From positions 17,667,184-17,731,183 of the forward strand of contig OZ020303.1 in assembly GCA_963971305.1 (NCBI GenBank): a DNA stretch of 64,000 nt. Direction: 5' to 3'. Made by a program: the position numbers and the translations under genes. Below the pieces are notes generated by a model. The model was not told the DNA's origin. It was given only the letters and a program-made list of their open reading frames with translations, and searched no databases. Below are positions 35,301 to 47,025 of this stretch, piece after piece; within the stretch, counting starts at the first letter, position 1, and each line of letters opens with the position of its first letter. Source of the stretch: Arcuatula senhousia. Its lineage: Eukaryota > Mollusca > Bivalvia > Mytilida > Mytilidae.

Positions 35301-37819
35301 CATTTTTTAATTTACAAGCCAAAAACAGTAGCCTGACCCCCCTAGTCTATTTTTAGTAATGGCCGCCATGTTGTTTGGACAGCAGTCACCATTTGTGCAA
35401 TCTTGGTAGAGGACATCCCATAGATGAAGTGTACAAAGTTTCAAAGCAATCCCTTCAGTTGTTTGGGAGGAGAAGATTTTCAAAGAAAAGTTAACGACGA
35501 CGACGGACGCCAAGTGATGGCGATAGCTCACATGGACCTTCGGTCCAGGTGAGCTAAAAACTACCACCTTTCAAAAAAATGCAGGCAGTCAAATCTTGTG
35601 CCCTTACTCTGTCATGTCTGTGTTAAGATCATTAACTTCTTGAAATGAGAAGATTGCATTAATTTACAAAAAAAAAATACTCATAAAAAGGGAGAGGGTA
35701 TTTCTGGTATGGAATTTGAAATTATAAGCATACATTTGATTCTCCCGCTGGGAGACGAAATCTCCCGACTTTTTTATCCATCTCCCGTTCTCCCGACTTT
35801 TTGTGTCATCTCCCGCTTTCTCAAGACATGGCAAAATTTTTATTTTATAGACATTTTAATTGATCGGTCATAAAACATTTCCGGTGTTTAAGGGGTTTGT
35901 CAATTAGGTAGGCGTTAAATTAACAGGTATAGGTGTTAACTTAAAGCTTATGGCCATAATTGACCTGATGATTGTATAAACAGTTTGAGATTAATCAGTG
36001 AAGCCATGTATATTTGGCACATGCTAGTGCCCTCACTTGACATAGAAATGCAATTTTAATGAGCATTGAAAATCTCCCGCTTTTATGTCCAATCTCCAGC
36101 CAAAAAATTCAAAATCACCAGCTTTGTCATCACAGATCCCTCACATGTATGTATAAGTGAAAAATTTCAAAAATCTATTTGTCAATGTTTGTAGTTTAAT
36201 CTATTCAGTGAACCAAAGTTCTGAACTACCTTTATTTTTTTGGTACTCTTTTAATTAAAAAAAATATCAATCAAAAGCTGTACTGAATTACTTTCACTTT
36301 TTAATAAAATTCCAGAAATCTTTACTTTCTAAAAGTTTAAAACATCTGAATGCAAAAGGTACCAGTCTTGTATTGCAAGTTCTTGCGTGGGTGGACGTCA
36401 AAACATGGATGCTATTAAAATATAGAGCCTTTTCTCTGTGTTGTTTGCAGCATTAATTTTCAAGCATTTGTTTCTAACTTTTGGCTCTTATTGATGGTAA
36501 GACACTACACTATGACATCATTATGTTTTAGAAATGAGAAAATTGCATTTTCTAATAAAAAAGTATTCATGAAAAGGGGTGTATTTTTGCTTTTTGAAGT
36601 TAAAGTGAAAGTAGAAAAAAACTATTTTTAGTTCAGACTTCTGTGGTGTAACAAAGTTCGTGGGCTGTGTCGCGTACACTTATTCCACATCTCTTTATTT
36701 TCTATTCGTGGCACTTTTTTTCATCTCCCCCTTAAAAATGTTTTTTGACACTTCTTATATTGTAAAAATATAGCAAAAGTTGTATTGAATCATTTTAACT
36801 ATTTTTTTAAAAATTCCAAAAATATCAGGTCTACTATTGAAGTCTATGGGGAAAACAATACAAGACTGAGACCAAAAGACAGAGGGAAAAACAGTTATCT
36901 CCCCTAAATCTGAAATTCTTGGGTTTAAAAGCTGAACTTTTGGGTTCAATGTGACATTCAGTGTCTTTTACACTAAGATTTGTCATTCTGTTTAGTATTT
37001 AATGCTAGACATTAAAAATATAGCAAATATTAAATAACTGGAGATTTAAAATTCATCATTTATAAACTAATTATTATCAATCAAAGTCAGTTTACATTTT
37101 TTTTCAAAAATTATAAAATGTGTTCACATTTAATCAAAGCATTACCCACACTTTATTGTTTCAAAGTCAGACCTGAAATACATGTACACTACATTTACAT
37201 GTAAATTTAATATGACACTTTCCTTTCTTTCAAATAATTAATTAATCTTAAAAACCTTTAAAAATGAGTCAATTTTTAGCTATTAAATCAAATCAATTGT
37301 AGAATTCAAAAGATTTTTTGTTGTGTAAGAGGTTTTACTGGGTTTTATCAAATAAAAAGTTGTAATTAACATGATTAAAAGCCAACTACTTTATTACTGT
37401 TACAGCCTCGTTTTCGATCTGCCTTATTTTGCTCTCCCCGTCGACCTAAAAAAAAACAAGAAAACAACCTTTTAACTCCAAGTATTAATATATTTGTAGC
37501 TAAAACCCTTAACATGTAATGCACATTGTTTAAAAATGTGCAATACATATTTTGGGACATTAATTTTGCAACTGAACGACGGAGATATTCATTTTAATGT
37601 GATTTTATCCGTGTTGTTTTTCAAAGTGAAAAATGTCAGCGAAAAAGAAAAGTTGCGACGCAAAGAGATATTTCATCCCCAATTTTGATTTTCCAACATC
37701 AAAACTGTGCTCTTGAATGAAATTATTATTTTGCTCAGAATATATCAAATTTTCACGCCTTTCAGGTGCTCCAAAATAAAAGTTTTTTGAAATTTTCTTC
37801 GAAATATTTTACTTACCAT
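11213..37819 (-). CDS. L3MBTL: L(3)mbt-like chromatin reader (L3MBTL1/3/4 family), whole gene, 21 coding exons
   Basis: Nuclear histone-methyl-lysine reader of the lethal(3) malignant brain tumour family; relatives compact chromatin and repress E2F/Rb and developmental targets. Exons joined in descending order: 37819-37817, 37445-37404, 34135-33988, 33695-33630, 33035-32767, 32561-31068, 30745-30613, 30154-30028, 29423-29317, 28453-28371, 27954-27717, 27337-27243, 26858-26630, 26080-25995, 24071-23846, 23487-23385, 19785-19609, 17592-17417, 15909-15859, 15315-15083, 11341-11213. The sum is 4215 nt, an open frame of 1404 residues. Domain order: Q-rich low-complexity N-terminus (65-670), FCS finger (718-760), three MBT repeats (797-1115), two C2HC fingers (about 1120-1240), SAM (about 1335-1400). 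The finger pair and SAM resemble L3MBTL3/4 most, but invertebrates usually have one ancestor of all three. The first two exons are less certain; the M at 34123 is a fallback start. Confidence 0.93.
11354..12283 (+). mobile_element. Family D hairpin-ended element (copy D2)
   Basis: Begins AACAAGAGTTGACACGAAAG then TATGTCTCGCCTGTCGG, followed by about four units of 140-170 bp sharing AGATGCCTAGCTATTATACT. A (CGC)n stretch (CGTCGCCGCCGCCGCCGG) follows, then a 3' hairpin whose arms are GTCTCGCCT and AGGCGAGAC, then AAAAA. ORFs 11596-11952 and 11960-12322 are repeat shadows. Confidence 0.85.
12284..12801. other. Intron sequence, nothing recognised
   Basis: AT-rich last-intron DNA of the L(3)mbt-like gene between two repeats. 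No exon-like ORF with matching splice sites. Confidence 0.5.
12802..15023 (+). mobile_element. Family F tandem-unit element, split by a later insertion
   Basis: Starts AACAAGAATATGTCCAAAAG. Units of about 180 bp share ATGGTAAAGTAACTTCAACC and ACCATGAAGTTGATGA. The last unit is cut at 13396 and resumes at 14840. It ends with GGACAGATGGACTAACGGAC and CACTATATGCCCCTACTTTGG. The short copy at 10985-11100 has the same two ends. Confidence 0.75.
13397..14839. mobile_element. DNA transposon remnant (hAT-like ends), about 1.44 kb, nested
   Basis: Ends are CAGGGGCTGCTCTGGCC and GGCGAAGCCCAGCGCGATCCCTG's mirror (CAGGG/CCCTG), and GTCGCCAG motifs occur near both ends (13428-13470 and 14748-14810). The insertion sits inside a family-F repeat and is flanked on both sides by TAATT (13392-13396 and 14840-14844). 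The CAGGG end suggests hAT, but the visible duplication is 5 bp and hAT usually makes 8. No intact transposase; frame 14286-14519 has no recognisable motif. Confidence 0.65.
15083..15315 (-). CDS. L3MBTL: L3MBTL exon: linker and N-terminal half of SAM domain
   Basis: Encodes a conserved linker containing [19 protein letters not shown], then the SAM start [16 protein letters not shown] and FKEE, which joins in phase 0 to QIDGEAF in the last exon. Acceptor TTTCAG, donor GAG|GTAGGA. The SAM domain is interrupted by a 3.7-kb intron made largely of repeats. Confidence 0.95.
15859..15909 (-). CDS. L3MBTL: L3MBTL 51-nt linker exon
   Basis: Small exon encoding [16 protein letters not shown]. It lies between an AG acceptor at 15910-15911 and a consensus donor GTAAGT. 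It is phase 1 at both ends and fits both neighbours. The assignment rests on phase and splice sites; the sequence is not a known domain. Confidence 0.75.
16430..16727 (+). mobile_element. Hairpin-ended element fragment, family H
   Basis: Two partial units share TCCTTTAAGC.GTTTAGGA. A (GACAGACTGACAGACAGACAG) tract follows, then a terminal hairpin with arms CCCCCCAAAC and GTTTGCGGGGGG separated by one base, then TAATAGTAATG. It has the same 3' architecture as families A-E, with unrelated sequence. Confidence 0.65.
16770..17316. mobile_element. MITE with TACCGTAAATTGGGATATTT ends
   Basis: TIR of 23 bp: the left end TACCGTAAATTGGGATATTT(TGG) returns inverted at 17293-17316. Inner phrases CACACCAAAATAA and CACACCAAAATTAAAC also pair with each other across the element. 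TATCTTATTTC occurs both 8 bp left of the TIR (16751-16761) and directly at the right end (17315-17325). No ORF. Confidence 0.85.
17417..17592 (-). CDS. L3MBTL: L3MBTL exon: second C2HC zinc finger
   Basis: Encodes [20 protein letters not shown] then [10 protein letters not shown], a full MYT1-type C2HC finger (Cys, Cys, His, Cys ligands), and a basic tail through KSMKPARG. This is the finger shared by all vertebrate L3MBTL1/3/4 proteins. I chose donor G|GTAGGA at 17415-17416 because the alternative AG|GTTTGT just downstream would create a stop in the next exon. Confidence 0.92.
17700..19545 (+). mobile_element. Family E hairpin-ended tandem element(s)
   Basis: Units share GGTAAGGAACATTATTG, ATAACTAGAACTAAAGTTAT and GCCCCTAATTTC phrases. 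One 3' end lies at 18950-19049: a (GACAACGACAGC) tract, then hairpin arms TATACGTCCGCAAA and TTTGCGGTCGTATA, then an A-run. More diverged units follow to 19545, and an older fragment lies at 17.70-17.90 kb. A second copy is inverted at 42703-43460. ORFs 18366-19045 are shadows. Confidence 0.7.
19609..19785 (-). CDS. L3MBTL: L3MBTL exon: end of first C2HC finger and acidic linker
   Basis: Opens with [12 protein letters not shown], which supplies the last Cys of the first C2HC finger begun in exon 23385-23487 and matches the CPYSEMN-type ending of vertebrate L3MBTL3/4. An acidic linker follows ([20 protein letters not shown]), then donor AA|GTAAGT into the second finger. Confidence 0.9.
19907..20105. 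mobile_element. Short MITE with TATAGCRGGWAATTTT ends
   Basis: Left end TATAGCAGGAAATTTTCGC; right end GCTAAAATTACCCGCTATA. About 200 bp, no ORF. It lies in the intron between the two halves of the first finger, just before the large family-A array. Confidence 0.75.
20293..23229 (+). mobile_element. Family A hairpin-ended element with about 16 tandem units (copy A2)
   Basis: The 5' end AACAAGAGGCTCCCAGGAGC contains a small hairpin (GGCTCC/GGAGCC) and leads to CGCTCACCTGGTC. About 16 units of roughly 158-170 bp follow, each with AAGCAAGCAACAGCT, GACAACTTCGACCCTATGGA and GGGGCCGTAACCCC. A unique 3' part (GGCGGCCATGTT) and a (GACGAC)n tract come next. The terminal palindrome has lost about ten bases: after GGACCTTCGG the text goes straight to CTAAAAA. 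It makes up most of a 3.6-kb intron. Confidence 0.88.
23385..23487 (-). CDS. L3MBTL: L3MBTL exon: first C2HC zinc finger
   Basis: Encodes [20 protein letters not shown] then GAKYVGHH, giving the two Cys and the His ligands of a C2HC finger; the final Cys is in the next exon. GVGHIKG is characteristic of the L3MBTL3/4-type upstream finger. Consensus donor GTAAGT. Confidence 0.92.
23846..24071 (-). CDS. L3MBTL: L3MBTL exon: MBT repeat 3
   Basis: Encodes [33 protein letters not shown] and [17 protein letters not shown], a complete MBT beta core. The D..N and F..W...Y positions that line the methyl-lysine cage in MBT repeat 2 of human L3MBTL1 are also present here. Phase 0 entry from exon 25995-26080, phase 1 exit. 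Confidence 0.96.
24866..25792 (+). mobile_element. Family B hairpin-ended tandem element
   Basis: 5' end ATGTCTCCCCCCG. About five units of 170-178 bp share GGTAATATGCACAACTACAT and AGAGGAGTTGCGCTGACAAG. A GACGGACAGACGGACGGACA tract follows, then a 3' hairpin with arms ATGTCTCCCCAC and GTGGGGGAAGACAT, then AA. The ORF 25430-25789 on minus is a shadow. Confidence 0.85.
25995..26080 (-). CDS. L3MBTL: L3MBTL exon: extended arm of MBT repeat 3
   Basis: Encodes [20 protein letters not shown] then AIPARAFKP, the helical N-terminal arm that precedes each MBT core. Donor CCT|GTAAGA in phase 0. Confidence 0.95.
26630..26858 (-). CDS. L3MBTL: L3MBTL exon: MBT repeat 2 (methyl-lysine pocket)
   Basis: Encodes [42 protein letters not shown] and [17 protein letters not shown]. 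Against human L3MBTL1, whose second repeat binds mono- and dimethyl-lysine, the pocket residues Asp and Asn (VDKKN) and Phe, Trp, Tyr (FDGWGDTY) are all kept. The protein is therefore predicted to be a working reader. Acceptor TATTGCAG, donor G|GTAATA. Confidence 0.96.
26947..27019. repeat. Three-copy tandem repeat, about 25-28 bp
   Basis: ACATTTAATTTTCTGGCATT followed by CTAAGA repeats three times with small changes, within the intron before the MBT2 exon. Confidence 0.8.
27243..27337 (-). CDS. L3MBTL: L3MBTL exon: arm of MBT repeat 2
   Basis: Encodes [20 protein letters not shown] then [11 protein letters not shown], the helical arm of the second MBT repeat. Donor CAG|GTATTT in phase 0. 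Confidence 0.95.
27717..27954 (-). CDS. L3MBTL: L3MBTL exon: MBT repeat 1
   Basis: Encodes [33 protein letters not shown] and [19 protein letters not shown]. The strong L(3)mbt signature FK-PFP-HKNGF spans the junction with the previous exon. Two weak donors three bases apart (27720 or 27717) keep phase and differ by one glycine; I cannot choose between them. Confidence 0.95.
28371..28453 (-). CDS. L3MBTL: L3MBTL exon: arm of MBT repeat 1
   Basis: Encodes [20 protein letters not shown] then QPSIFKE, the first MBT arm. Acceptor TTTTTAG, donor GAG|GTACTA. Confidence 0.95.
28741..28894. mobile_element. Foldback MITE, nearly complete palindrome of 154 bp
   Basis: AGGTTTCACAACTATAAGTG ATG... pairs with ...CATCACTTGTAGTTGTGAAACCT, and the match continues through CGAGTTAGATATTTGTCAAA against TTTGACAAATATCTAACGAG to a loop of about 25 bp. 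It sits in an L3MBTL intron. TTTCTCTAACT at about 28897 and AGTTAGAGAAA near 29291 may mark a larger surrounding element. Confidence 0.85.
29317..29423 (-). CDS. L3MBTL: L3MBTL exon: basic linker before MBT1
   Basis: Encodes [20 protein letters not shown] then [16 protein letters not shown]. The run KKKRKK is a likely nuclear localisation signal. Phases fit the FCS-finger exon before it and the MBT1 arm after it. Confidence 0.88.
29504..29704. mobile_element. MITE with 7-bp target duplication
   Basis: Terminal inverted repeats GGGCTCGCGCAGGGT and AACCCTGCGGGAGCC, with TATAATG on both flanks (29497-29503 and 29705-29711). Inside, GGTCGCAAGGTCGC and CTTTTAAAAGG motifs repeat. GC-rich against its surroundings, which suggests recent arrival. 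No ORF. Confidence 0.85.
30028..30154 (-). CDS. L3MBTL: L3MBTL exon: FCS-type zinc finger
   Basis: Encodes [20 protein letters not shown] then [20 protein letters not shown]. The CxxCG and FCSxxC pattern is the FCS finger of Polycomb-group and MBT proteins (Scm, Sfmbt, Ph, L(3)mbt), thought to bind RNA or nucleic acid. The stop TAA just after the exon is intronic; donor AA|GTAATT. Confidence 0.93.
30613..30745 (-). CDS. L3MBTL: L3MBTL exon: acidic linker
   Basis: Encodes [20 protein letters not shown] followed by an acidic, Lys-rich stretch ending NEENKD. Joined in phase to the large Q-rich exon (ELK|FTLNEFG) and to the FCS exon. Confidence 0.88.
31068..32561 (-). CDS. L3MBTL: L3MBTL large exon: Q-rich then acidic disordered region
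   Basis: A 498-codon exon. The first two-thirds are rich in Gln, Pro, Ser, Thr and Asn ([14 protein letters not shown]). The last third is rich in Glu, Lys and Asp. There is no folded domain, but the length of the frame, the flanking AG/GT sites and phase 0 at both ends support it. It reads through TTG with no ATG at its start, so it is internal. Such tails in transcription regulators usually bind co-factors. Confidence 0.93.
32767..33035 (-). CDS. L3MBTL: L3MBTL exon: Q-rich N-terminal segment
   Basis: Encodes [20 protein letters not shown] and related low-complexity text ending QGQSTAPKL. Acceptor TTTTAG, donor CTG|GTATGT. Confidence 0.92.
33630..33695 (-). CDS. L3MBTL: L3MBTL 66-nt N-terminal exon
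   Basis: Encodes [20 protein letters not shown] then KG. Acceptor TTTGCAG, donor AAGG|GTAAAT; phase agrees on both sides. Confidence 0.85.
33861..34025 (-). repeat. Tandem duplication (2 x 79 bp) of an exon end and its donor region
   Basis: 33861-33939 and 33947-34025 are about 85-90% identical. The right-hand copy holds the 3' end of coding exon 33988-34135 ([10 protein letters not shown]) with donor AATG|GTAACT. In the left-hand copy the frame is still open ([12 protein letters not shown]), but the donor has become AATG|TTATAT, so it should not splice. Confidence 0.88.
33988..34135 (-). CDS. L3MBTL: L3MBTL exon with conserved KRLRTDSS segment (fallback start ATG at 34123)
   Basis: Encodes [20 protein letters not shown] then [23 protein letters not shown] looks like a nuclear localisation signal. 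The internal Met at 34123 could be the start, with CATCAGGTCAAA as leader; a longer N-terminus through two upstream exons is also in frame. Confidence 0.88.
34600..34727. mobile_element. Short foldback MITE, 128 bp
   Basis: AAGGAATGACCACAATATTT followed by CTTCTGTCTA pairs with TAGACAGAAA followed by AATATTGTGGTCATTCCTT. Arms about 30 bp, loop about 65 bp, in the first large intron of the L(3)mbt-like gene. Confidence 0.85.
34745..34925. repeat. TAATCA/TGATTA-rich low-complexity tract
   Basis: The hexamers TAATCA and TGATTA (or one-base variants) recur about a dozen times in 180 bp. It may be a decayed simple repeat or a cluster of homeodomain-like sites; nothing decides between these. Confidence 0.5.
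35009..35560 (+). mobile_element. Family A element, single-unit copy with intact ends (A3)
   Basis: Starts ACAAGAGGCTCCCAGGAGCC and contains one AAGCAAGCAACAACT unit and the GGCCGCCATGTT part. A short GACGACGACGG tract and an intact terminal palindrome (AGCTCACATGGACC, loop TTC, GGTCCAGGTGAGCT) with AAAAA complete it. A useful minimal reference for the family. The minus ORF 35307-35567 is a shadow. Confidence 0.9.
35735..36145. repeat. CTCCCG-rich repeat, possibly a DNA-transposon remnant
   Basis: ATCTCCCG occurs several times (35740-35815, 36069), and the right side ends with ATCACCAGCTTTGTCATCAC then AGATCCCTC. That resembles the ATCACCAG...GATCCCTG motifs of the insertion at 13397-14839. 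Ends and target duplication are not clear. Confidence 0.4.
37404..37445 (-). CDS. L3MBTL: Candidate 42-nt coding micro-exon of L3MBTL
   Basis: Preceded by a very strong pyrimidine tract (CTTGTTTTTTTTTTAG) and followed by GCT|GTAACA. It keeps phase 0 and adds [14 protein letters not shown] between the first Met and HQVKMNPGG. It may be skipped in some transcripts, since the flanking exons also join in frame without it. Confidence 0.6.
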
Positions 37820-37960
37820 CCAACAGGAAGTTCAAATTCACAAACTGAATCGGGAGGCAATTACAATATCCCCTTTGCCATATTTAGCTATTCTTTTACA
37901 CTCCTTCTGCAAATGAAAACTCGTCTATTTCCGTAGCAGCTTCGCTAATCATCGTTAATT
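37817..37960 (-). promoter_or_regulatory. L3MBTL: Probable first exon (5' UTR plus start codon) of L3MBTL
   Basis: A consensus donor GGATG|GTAAGT lies at 37811-37819. The ATG that forms the last three exon bases (37817-37819) is in frame with HQVKMNPGG in both possible splices. Upstream sequence is less AT-rich and has an ETS-like ACCGGAA at 37969-37975. The TSS is a guess. Confidence 0.55.
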
Positions 37961-38300
37961 TCCGTGCGACCGGAAACTATCGAATAAAATACAGGTGCCC
38001 GTTTCACTTTCAAAAATGTATTTCTGGATTGAAATGAATGCCTTGTCAGTTGTGGGTCATTTTTTTCTTAGAAAAAAATAACAAACTATTTTAAAATTAA
38101 TAAATTATGAAGTCAAAAGTTATTTCTGTTGTCCATCTCAGGATTTTTCGTTTAAAAACGTAAAAAAGACGAAGAGAACGAAAAGGATGTCACGTGATTC
38201 ATCTACTTTGTTATTGTTTTGATGAAAATGGCTTCTTTCAAACCTTGGAGAACAAGCTGAAATTGATGAAATTGGGAGCGAAATAACGACGTCATTACTT
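37960..38300. promoter_or_regulatory. Probable divergent promoter region between L3MBTL and PCMTD
   Basis: This stretch separates the L3MBTL first exon from the plus-strand PCMTD gene. It contains more CG dinucleotides than its neighbourhood, an E-box palindrome GTCACGTGAT (38189-38198) and a CRE-like GACGTCA (38288-38294). The PCMTD non-coding first exon is not located with confidence. Confidence 0.4.
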
Positions 38301-38689
38301 TAATTTGTTAGTTCATTGATGGTTGTTCTTAATTAACACTTTCATTAAAAGTGACACAATTTTTTTGTTTGTTTATCCTTGGGAATATCTGAATCACATT
38401 GTCAAATCGTGACACTATAAAATCTTTTGCAAGTACCTGTCAGCTGATCATAGCCATTACCGACTTTTTTTAAATTCCATACTTAAAACATTAGACAATA
38501 AACAATATTGTATAAACATAATTGTTAAGATGTGTAATCTGTAATAGAACATTGAGGCTTGTCTGAAAAGGTGTTTAATTATCCTGTAAAAAACGGATTT
38601 TTATAATCCATATCCCAGTAACTTTGGCATCTAAATCCTGTATGCAATAAATAAAATATGTGGGGAAAAACATATCTTCATATTTAATC

Positions 38690-40175
38690 CTTATTCTTCA
38701 AAATTTAGAAATGGGATTGATAATTTCTGCTTTGATGATATTTATTCAAAGCAAAAAGCTGAAACACTTCATCAAAAATTTTGTAAACTTATTCTTGGAG
38801 TTCATAAAAAATCCACCAATTTTGCTGTTTTATCAGAACTTTGAAGATTTCCTATTTATTTTAATATGATTAAAGCCATGATTAAATATAATGACAGACT
38901 AAGCAAAATTCAAGATTGCTTTCCCCTATTGCATGCTGCATACAATGAATCTATGTTACTTGATTCAAAAAAGCACTTATCCTGGTATTCATCTGTCAGA
39001 GTCATACTCCAAATCATGTCAACAAGAAAATTACTAATAAAACTCTTTTGGATTTTAGCTTAAAAGAATGGAAACAAAAATTACATAAAGTTTCTGATGG
39101 AAAATTATGCACTTATTCTACATTTAAAACCAATTTTGGGCTAGAAAAATATCTTTTAATTATTATAAACTTTGAACATAGACGTAGATTGACCAGATTT
39201 AGGATCTCGTCACATAAACTTAATATAGAAACTGGCAGATACAAGGGCATTCCCAGACACGATAGACTCTGTACAAGGTGTGACTTAAAATTGGTAGAGG
39301 ATGAGACTCGTCCGCTGGTTGAAAAAGATGTGAAATCGCTCCTTCGGAACGACCCTATAGCATTTAGCGATTATACTATACTCAAAAATAGTAGATTCTG
39401 GGGTGTGTAATGCATGACGTTTATAAGGACGTTATAGGAACTCCTTTTTTTAGGGAGTCACCGTAGCGTCACGCTATAAGCGGCATGCATTATATGCTAG
39501 GCGGGGTTGCCGTACGGAGTCCTAGAGACTTCAATTTATATATATATATATAATTCTCATAAATCCCTATCTACTGGTCTACGACGCTGGTATGTGCATG
39601 TAACTTAAGCCAATATGATATCAATGAGAGCTCTGAGATTATTATCAAAAATAGATAAAACTATGTAATACTGCAGTTCTTAAGCACCGTCCCCTGGTGA
39701 CCACTGCATTCATGGAACAACTATACTTCCATTTGTGCTTTGGTGACGGGGAGAACTGTACAGTATATACAAACATAATTTAAATAATATATTATCAGTG
39801 CTGCTACTCTGGGTGTAATTATTGCAGTCCTAAAGCACCGTCCCCTGGTGACTGACCATAGCATGTATATGACTGTATCTTATATATGTGCTCTGATTAC
39901 AGGGAAGTCTGCTAAAATAAAAATAAAAATAATATTAATAACACTCATTGTTGTAGCTTGAGGTATTAATTATTAATGCTCCCATCTAAATATTTTATAT
40001 GGCTTCTTTACCCATTACAAAAAAATGTATATATTGTCACAATCATACCTTAAATTTGTATACTTTATTATTTTTTTGTTGTTGTTGCTTTACTGTTATT
40101 TATAATTAATCATTGTAATGATCCTGCCCCATTGAGGGACCTTAATTGGTAATAAAATATGTCTTATATGTCTTA
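38690..40175 (+). mobile_element. Decayed 3' end of a LINE (non-LTR retrotransposon) ORF2 plus 3' region
   Basis: Three overlapping frames (38660-38869, 38866-39063, 39048-39410) carry successive blocks of a LINE ORF2 C-terminus: KLKHFIKNFVNLFLEF, then IKAMIKYNDRLSK and SWYSSVRVIL, then GKLCTYSTFKTNFGLEKYL and RISSHKLNIETGRYKG with RLCTRC and VEDE. The frame changes twice, so it is dead. Only the part after the reverse transcriptase is visible, so the copy is 5'-truncated. GGTAATAAAATATGTCTTAT near 40150 looks like the 3' tail. Confidence 0.75.
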
Positions 40176-40752
40176 TACTTGAAAAACAAACCCAATGTTT
40201 GCCACCAAGCATAAAATTGTGAATAATCACCTTAAAGTTCAAAATTTAAAAATAATTTGAAAGAAATAGCTATAGAAGCAAAGAGGCACTTATGAGGCAT
40301 TTTAGTGTCAAAAGTCCAAAAGGGCAATGACAAAACTTGTAAACACAAACAAGAACAGCTCGAGGATACACAAACATAAAAAACACACAAAATAAACCAA
40401 ACAGAAATCTACAACACAAACTCAAGTCGTAACAAGAGTGAACTCAATGCCCCAGAAGAGTAAGCCTTTATTTTCCCTTTACCATTTCACTTGGCCTATG
40501 TACGCTTGGCATCTCAAAAATCAACAACCTTGGTATTTGACAATGTGAAACATTGGCGCCTATAAATTTAATCTTGTGTATAGAGACAGTTTTCTGTTAA
40601 ACATGACAAAATTTTTGAATAAAAAAATCATTAACAAATGACTATTAATTATATATAAGAAAAGAATAATTTACAAAATAGATGTTAGGCCATACATTTA
40701 CATATCTAAGCTTTAAAAAAATATATGTCTATGACAGTTAAAAATATCATAG

Positions 40753-45702
<4,950 letters not shown>

Positions 45703-45825
45703 ACTGATCAGCATTTGTTTGAATGTTTCATTAAAAATAGTCATTGATGGGTTAATTTTCATATTGGTCTCATTTAGTGTTTTGTTTTTGCAGGTCATTG
45801 TAAAAGTATGAACACATAAAGCTGG

Positions 45826-46020
45826 TTACTGTAAATCAATTATTTTAGTGGACTATGTCATTTTATAATGTCGGAGAGCACATTCACAGCTATTGATTTT
45901 TGCGATTCTTTGTTACAATAATAAAAATAATGTGAAAATGAAATATTTCCTCCCCGCCCAATTATTTTCATGAAATTCTGTTCCTCACAAAATTTGCGAA
46001 AAAATTTTGGTTTACAGTAA
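45826..46020. mobile_element. Short MITE with TTACTGTAAA ends in the PCMTD 3' UTR
   Basis: Left end TTACTGTAAATCAATTATTT, right end AAAATTTTGGTTTACAGTAA. 195 bp. It supplies an AATAAA hexamer in the sense of PCMTD transcription. Confidence 0.75.
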
Positions 46021-46708
46021 TTGGTTTTCATTTACATGTGCATGTTTCAGTTAAAATCTTTGTTTTCTGTGATAGCTTTGAAATCATGTTAAGCAAAAGA
46101 GAGCCTATTTCTGTTGGTTTTACTCTTTTTTTGTAAGTCTTTCAAAATAGTCAGAACATATACATGTATATTGTATAGGATGCATTTAGATAATATGCAC
46201 ATAATTGTAATTACATTACCATTTAATCTATTTCCCCAGCCTAAATACAATTTTGTGCTGGTAATTTAAAACATTTTGCGGCTTTAAACCATTTTCAGCT
46301 TTTCATGCCATTTCAGTCCCAAACTTAAATAGCACTATAAATTTTTGAATATTTTTTTTTAATATGTTATTGTTTGATGTATTAATATTTTACTCTGTAA
46401 GAATTATGTTACAATTTCTTAAAAACCAAAAATGCTTTTCATTACATGTATTAAAATGTGCCATCTTTGTACTGCTAAGAACAAGGACATTTGCATGAAC
46501 TGTTTACTTTAAATCCTGTTTTATGTATGGTATGTTTTTAGCATAGGTATTTTATGTACTTTGTATGCAGGTGTGCTTGTACTACATACCTTTGTACCAT
46601 GTATTTACCTGAACATATAGCTATGTCATATACCATAACATGTTATTTGTAAATTTTAAGTTTTTGAAACAGTGATAAATGTTTGTAATGTTATAATTTT
46701 GTTTCAAT

Positions 46709-47025
46709 TTTTGTCTCGCCTGCGAAGCAGAGCGGTACATAGGTGTTACTTTACTGGCAGCAGCGGCCGCATAACTTTTTGGGTAAGGTTTTAAGAGCAC
46801 CTCCATATCTCAAGAACTATAGGTCCTAGGTTGATAAAACTTGGTATGCATATGCCCCAGTAGTAGCTTAGCACAGTTGCATCCCATCTTTTGTCCTTCA
46901 CCTTGATTTTCCGGTTGAGTGACTTTGACAATTTTCAATATATATAATAGCATTGGTAAGGTTTTGCAAGCACCTCCATATCTCAAGAACTATAAGTCCT
47001 AGGTTGATGAAACTTGGTATGCATG
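46709..47025 (-). mobile_element. Family D element fragment, inverted (D4)
   Basis: Starts TTTTTGTCTCGCCTGCGAAG and carries two units with CACCTCCATATCTCAAGAAC and GTTGATAAAACTTGGTATGC, then breaks off into a short family-E piece (to 47130). Confidence 0.7.

Noticed and set aside
35307..35567. 86-codon minus-strand ORF
   Set aside because: Reads through the 3' part of family-A copy A3; the same text appears, interrupted, in other copies.
38660..39410. A functional reverse-transcriptase gene
   Set aside because: Only the region after the polymerase is present and it changes frame twice; it is a dead LINE fragment.
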